In this document: positions 60,430 to 64,000 of the stretch, in pieces
Position numbering within the stretch: the first letter of the stretch is position 1
Layout of the letters: each line of letters begins with the position of its first letter
Assembly: GCA_040902225.1 (NCBI GenBank)
Contig: JBBDXT010000004.1
Location: 240,060 to 304,059, forward strand
Direction: 5' to 3'
DNA from: Chloroflexota bacterium
Lineage (GTDB): Bacteria; Chloroflexota; Limnocylindria; QHBO01
Length of the DNA: 64,000 nt
Made by a program: the position numbers and the translations under genes
Notes under the pieces: generated by a model
Seen by the model: only the letters and a program-made list of their open reading frames with translations
Databases searched by the model: none
What the model was told of the DNA's origin: nothing

Positions 60430-62181
60430 ATGCCTCGGCCCCGCGCGATCTCACGCACTGACCCCACCCTCATCAGCAACGCGGACATGGCGCGGGTATT
60501 CAACGAGATCGCCGACATGCTGGAGATCTCGGGCGAGCTGGTCTACAAGGCGGTCGCGTATCGACGTGTCGCAGATGCGGTTGAGCGCTGGCCCGATGAC
60601 GTCGCTCATCTCTTCCAGGCCGATGATCCCCCCAAGATCCCAGGAGCCGGCCCGGCACTGAGCACCAAGCTGGCGGAGCTGGCAACCACCGGACAGCTGG
60701 CGTATTACGACCGCATGCGTGCCCAGGTTCCCAGCGGGCTGCTGGAGATCCTGAAGATCCCCGGGGTCGGGCCGCGAACCGTGAAGCAACTCCACGACGA
60801 GCTGGGGATCGATTCCGTCGAGGCGCTGCGGGCTGCCGCGGAGGCGGGGACGCTTCGCAGCCTGAAAGGGCTCTCGGCCCGGACCGAGGAGAACATCCTC
60901 GCCGCCATGGCCCGCCTGGCCTCGCGGGGTACCCGCCTGCTCCTGCACGACGCCGATGCGCTGATGTCCGGCCTGGTCGATCAGCTGCGGGAGGTCCGCG
61001 GCGTGCGCGCCATCGAGCCGGCGGGATCGCTGCGGCGCCGAAAGGCGACGATCGGGGATCTCGACTTGCTTGCTGCGACCGATGATCCCGCACGCCTGAT
61101 CCGTGCCCTCGACAGCCTGACGACCGTGGAACACGTGCTCAGCGCGGGCACGGACAAGTCGAGCATCGTGCTGGCCGAGGGGCCGCAGGTCGACCTGATG
61201 GTCTGTCCGCCGGCCGCCTGGGGCAGCCACCTGGTCCACTTCACCGGCAGCAAGGAGCACAACGTCGCCCTGCGTGGCATGGCGCTCGAGCGCGGCCTGT
61301 CGCTCTCCGAGAAGGGCTTCAAGGTCGTCGAGAGCGGTGAGCTGCAACCGATTGCCACCGAGGAAGAGGTCTACGAGCGGCTCGGCCTGCTGTTGATCCC
61401 GCCCGAGCTGCGCGAGGACAGCGGCGAGATCCAGGCCGCGCTGGCCGACCGCCTGCCCGACCTCGTCAACATGACCGATCTACGCGGCGACACCCACGTG
61501 CACTCGGACTGGACCGATGGGGTCGATTCGATCGAGGTGATGGCTCGCGCGGCGCGCGACCTCGGCCGCGCCTGGATCGTCCTGACCGATCACTCACCGT
61601 CGCTCGGCATCACGCGTGGCCTGACCGTCGAGCGAGTGACCGAGCAGCGCGAGGAGATCAGCCGGCTGAATGGCGAGCTTGCGCCGTTCCGTATCCTGCA
61701 CGGCACCGAGATGGAGATCCGTGCCGATGCGACCCTCGACTATCCCGATGACCTGCTGGCCCGGTTTGACGTCGTGGTGGCAAGCGTGCACACCGCCCGC
61801 GGGCAGTCGACCGAGCAGCTCACCCGTCGCACGCTGGCGGCGATCGACAACCCGAACGTCGACGTCATTGCACATCCCACCGGGCGAATCGTGAATCGCC
61901 GCGACCCGATCGCCCTCGATTGGCCGCGCGTCTTCGAGGCCGCGGCCCGCACCGGCACGGCGCTGGAGCTGAACGGCAGCCCCCGCCTTGATCTCGACGA
62001 CGCCCTGGCTCGCGCGGCCGGCCAGGCGGGCGTGCGACTCACCCTGGCCAGCGATGCGCATCGCACCGAGGAGCTCGACCAGCTCCGCTACGCGGTCTCG
62101 GTCGCGCGACGCGCGTGGCTGACGCCCGCGCAGGTGGTCGGTACCCGCACCGCCGACGAGCTGCTGGAGCTGGTGGGATGA
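60430..62181 (+). CDS. polX: DNA polymerase/3'-5' exonuclease PolX
   Basis: A 583-residue family-X polymerase with a PHP domain. The N-terminal part has two helix-hairpin-helix elements (FQADDPPKIPGAGPALSTK and LLEILKIPGVGPRTVKQL), the polymerase catalytic strand GDLDLLAA, and SKEHNVALRGMALERGLSLSE. The C-terminal PHP nuclease begins at RGDTHVHSDWTDG (about 352) and has LTDHSPSLGI, LHGTEMEI and the final SDAHR. It fills small gaps in base-excision repair. It starts at the ATG six bases after TAGAAT. Its stop overlaps the next start (ATGA). Confidence 0.95.
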   Translation: MPRPRAISRTDPTLISNADMARVFNEIADMLEISGELVYKAVAYRRVADAVERWPDDVAHLFQADDPPKIPGAGPALSTKLAELATTGQLAYYDRMRAQVPSGLLEILKIPGVGPRTVKQLHDELGIDSVEALRAAAEAGTLRSLKGLSARTEENILAAMARLASRGTRLLLHDADALMSGLVDQLREVRGVRAIEPAGSLRRRKATIGDLDLLAATDDPARLIRALDSLTTVEHVLSAGTDKSSIVLAEGPQVDLMVCPPAAWGSHLVHFTGSKEHNVALRGMALERGLSLSEKGFKVVESGELQPIATEEEVYERLGLLLIPPELREDSGEIQAALADRLPDLVNMTDLRGDTHVHSDWTDGVDSIEVMARAARDLGRAWIVLTDHSPSLGITRGLTVERVTEQREEISRLNGELAPFRILHGTEMEIRADATLDYPDDLLARFDVVVASVHTARGQSTEQLTRRTLAAIDNPNVDVIAHPTGRIVNRRDPIALDWPRVFEAAARTGTALELNGSPRLDLDDALARAAGQAGVRLTLASDAHRTEELDQLRYAVSVARRAWLTPAQVVGTRTADELLELVG

Positions 62182-62954
62182 CCGCCACCGACGCGCGCCG
62201 CGAGGGGCTGTGGATCATCGGGCGCCGCATCGAGCGCCCCGAAACGATCGTGCTGGCCGCGGTGATGGCCGGCCTGGTTGTCTACGGCTGGTTCGCGCCG
62301 GCCTTCTGGCTGGCCGTGGCGATCGCCGGTCAGCTGGCGATCGGCGGGATGGGTGCGGTGTGGGTCATCGGCCCGGTCCGTTCCCGGTTCGGCTTCGCGA
62401 GATATGCGACCTTCCCGGTGGCAGGCGTGGCCCTCACCCTCCTTGGCCAGATGCTGAGCCCGACCGCGCAGCTGCTGGGTGCCCCGGTGGTCGCACTGCT
62501 CCTGTTCGGCGTGCTGTGGTACGAGCTGCGGCTGCCTGAGGGCCGATCACCGCGGCTGAGCATCGACCTCACCCTGGTGGGGATCGTCTTCGCTGCGGCC
62601 GCAGGAATCGCGGCCAGCTTTCCGGCCGCGTCCTGGCCGCCGGCCGTGCTGCTGGTGGTGATTGCGGCCGCGGTGCCCGCGCTGCGCGCGGCCGAGCTGC
62701 GCGGGCGGTACGGGGTGGAGGCGGTCGGCCAGGCCGCACTGCACCTGCTGGCAATTGCCCAGCTCGGCGCCAGCCTGGCGCTGCTGCACCTCCCCGGCGT
62801 GGTCGGCTCAGCGGTCCTCGCGCTGGGCTTTCACGCGTGGGCAGGCGCGGCCGAAGCGCTGGGCAACGGCGCGCGCACGAGGGCGGTGGCACTCGAGTTC
62901 GGCAGCCTCGCGCTGCTCGGGCTGCTGGTCGCGCTCCTCCTGAAGCCGGCATGA
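62178..62954 (+). CDS. Polytopic membrane protein, unknown function
   Basis: A 258-residue membrane protein with about seven or eight hydrophobic segments (for example TIVLAAVMAGLVVYGWFAPAFW, VALTLLGQMLSP, LTLVGIVFAAAAGIAASF, AVLLVVIAAAVPALRA). The Leu/Ala/Val-rich sequence has no motif that I know. The start ATG overlaps the polX stop, and its stop overlaps the next ORF (ATGA), so it is part of the polX operon. Confidence 0.75.
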   Translation: MTATDARREGLWIIGRRIERPETIVLAAVMAGLVVYGWFAPAFWLAVAIAGQLAIGGMGAVWVIGPVRSRFGFARYATFPVAGVALTLLGQMLSPTAQLLGAPVVALLLFGVLWYELRLPEGRSPRLSIDLTLVGIVFAAAAGIAASFPAASWPPAVLLVVIAAAVPALRAAELRGRYGVEAVGQAALHLLAIAQLGASLALLHLPGVVGSAVLALGFHAWAGAAEALGNGARTRAVALEFGSLALLGLLVALLLKPA

Positions 62955-63193
62955 CCGAGGCGACGCCAACCGGCGGCTCTCCTGACCTGTGTCTGCGGTG
63001 TGACGGGCCGATCCAGTCGATGGGGATCGAGGACTTCCGGGTTGAGCTGCGCGTCCCGCGTCCCCAGCCTCGGCGCGCGTTGACACCCCTCTCGGGCTCT
63101 GCTACAACAAGGCGCCCTTCGGCCTGGTGGCCCCGCCGCACGGGCAATTTCCGCACCATTGACCGCCTCAAATTGAGCTTGGGGAGACGATGA
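62951..63193 (+). CDS. Degenerate zinc-ribbon ORF
   Basis: An 80-residue reading frame. It starts as a zinc-ribbon protein would (PDLCLRCDGPIQSMGIEDFRV), then joins directly to VELRVPRP, which resembles the end of the second half of such ribbons; the middle part with the second CxxC is missing. The last 40 residues are arginine/serine-rich and unlike a folded protein. The next gene's promoter (TTGACA-N17-TACAAC, 63080-63108) lies inside it. It may be a decayed gene rather than a working one. Confidence 0.4.
   Translation: MTEATPTGGSPDLCLRCDGPIQSMGIEDFRVELRVPRPQPRRALTPLSGSATTRRPSAWWPRRTGNFRTIDRLKLSLGRR
63080..63108 (+). promoter_or_regulatory. Promoter of the TPR gene
   Basis: TTGACA (63080-63085), a 17-base spacer and TACAAC (63103-63108). 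A leader of about 75 bases follows to the ATG at 63190, with a GGGGAGA ribosome site right before it. Confidence 0.7.
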
Positions 63194-64000
63194 CGCTCGA
63201 CGAGACGGAGACCATCAACCGCCAGCGCAGGCATCTCACCGATGTCGCCATCGGGCAGGCGACGCGCGGGGAATGGGAGGGGGCGGTCTCCAGCAACCAG
63301 CAGATCCTTGAGCTGGGTGGCGACACCGACGCGTACAACCGGCTGGGAAAGGCGCTCGCCGAGCTGGGGCGTCACGCGGAGGCGCTGGACGCATACCAGG
63401 GAGCCCTGGCGCGCGATGCCACCAACCGCATCGCCGAGCGGAACGTGGGCCGGCTGCGGGTCATCGCCGGCGGCGGCGACGCGTCGGCGGTGGGGGATGG
63501 AAAGCAGGAGAAGGCATTGGCCTCGCACTTCATCGAGGAGATGGGGAAGACCGGCCACGCTCGCCTCATCAACCTGATCCCAGCCAAGCAGCTCGCCTCA
63601 CTCTCGGCCGGCGACGCGGTCGAGCTGGCGCTGGAGGGGGCCCTGCTGGTTGCGCGCGTCGGCGAGGTGGAGGTGGGCCAGGTCGAGCCTCGCATCGGCG
63701 CACGGCTCGCCAAGCTCATGAAGGCCGGCAACCGCTACGAGGCAGCCATCACCACCGTCGATCGTGACGAGGTGCGGGTGATCATCCACGAGGCGTTCGC
63801 CGATCCGGCCAACTTCGGCAAGGTCAGCTTTCCCGGTAGCGCGACCGGACGGCCGGGTGACGTCCGACCGTACATCAAGGGCACGGCGCTCCGCTACGAT
63901 GACGAGGAGGAGTCCGAGGAGGTGGAGGAGGAGACGGAGGAGGTCGAGGAGCTCGACACCAGCCTTCCGGAATTCTCCGCCGAACCCGACGTCGAGGAAG
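63190..64000 (+). CDS. TPR protein with acidic tail (cut by window end)
   Basis: At least 270 residues, open at the window end. The N-terminal part (1-95) has tetratricopeptide-like helices (GEWEGAVSSNQQILELGGDTDAYNRLGKALAELGRHAEALDAYQGAL). The middle part (about 120-230) is a beta-rich domain (LARVGEVEVGQVEPRIG-type strands). After residue 235 comes an acidic Glu-rich tail (DDEEESEEVEEETEEVEE). The function is unknown. It has its own promoter inside the preceding ORF, whose stop overlaps its ATG. Confidence 0.8.
   Translation, partial: MTLDETETINRQRRHLTDVAIGQATRGEWEGAVSSNQQILELGGDTDAYNRLGKALAELGRHAEALDAYQGALARDATNRIAERNVGRLRVIAGGGDASAVGDGKQEKALASHFIEEMGKTGHARLINLIPAKQLASLSAGDAVELALEGALLVARVGEVEVGQVEPRIGARLAKLMKAGNRYEAAITTVDRDEVRVIIHEAFADPANFGKVSFPGSATGRPGDVRPYIKGTALRYDDEEESEEVEEETEEVEELDTSLPEFSAEPDVEE

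Overview
The window is a gene-dense, very GC-rich (by eye about two thirds G+C) bacterial chromosome segment with no rRNA, tRNA, CRISPR array, insertion sequence or phage gene that I can see. The mix of a CIRCE element at dnaJ, rpsU next to a YqeY gene, a nickel superoxide dismutase with its maturation protease, a membrane-linked spermidine synthase-like protein, a DUF374-type acyltransferase, and many genes that start a few bases after a TANNNT box fits an uncultured Chloroflexota-like lineage. That placement is an inference; no marker here proves it. Two one-base deletions in short homopolymers (near 5012 and 9351) suggest residual assembly errors, or two recent gene losses.

Layout. 2-9428: RDD protein end, CIRCE-dnaJ-prmA, DHFR-like reductase, rsmE, HIT protein, a frameshifted spermidine synthase-like membrane protein, an MFS transporter, a cupredoxin, a PNPOx-like protein and an alpha/beta hydrolase. 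9406-18069: rpsU, YqeY, a 7TM-HD phosphodiesterase, ybeY, an FAD oxidase (minus), pth and mfd. 18056-25399: a small minus-strand protein, aconitase, a PAS-GGDEF-EAL regulator (minus), apt and a GNAT protein. 25378-28567: ahcY-metK (SAM cycle) and a TPR-like protein. 28564-33818: a sugar-phosphate cluster (GDP-mannose-type nucleotidyltransferase, phosphohexomutase, SIS isomerase) with an acyltransferase and a SWIM zinc-finger protein. 33842-36950: terminator, cobalamin riboswitch and btuF-btuC-btuD.

36947-39210 (minus) holds trpS and an AI-2E family protein. Divergent from trpS, 39290-50048 is a long, tightly overlapped fatty-acid operon: birA, an ECF sigma factor, a putative anti-sigma protein with an apparent CTG start, accD, accA, a biotin-less AccB paralogue, fabD, accC, fabZ, fabF, a true accB, fabH and fabG. 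BirA would biotinylate the true AccB; the second AccB lacks the lysine and looks like a plant-BADC-style regulatory or structural subunit. No acyl carrier protein or enoyl reductase gene is in the operon.

50142-56592: sodN-sodX, a small minus-strand protein, deoC, an ECF sigma/O6-alkylguanine methyltransferase pair, and a full ALDH, cupin and truncated ALDH. 56589-59179 (minus): a PRC/MgtE-N/CBS protein and an NRAMP-like transporter with altered metal motifs, a probable Mg2+ module. 59420-60408: a CGNR zinc-finger regulator diverging from a 53-residue peptide gene, with a duplicated TGTAACC-N17-AAGTTAC operator over both promoters. 60430-64000: polX, a membrane protein, a decayed zinc-ribbon ORF and a TPR protein cut by the window end.

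Two start-signal classes coexist: Shine-Dalgarno starts, often in operons, and apparently leaderless starts with TANNNT 6-10 bases before the codon.
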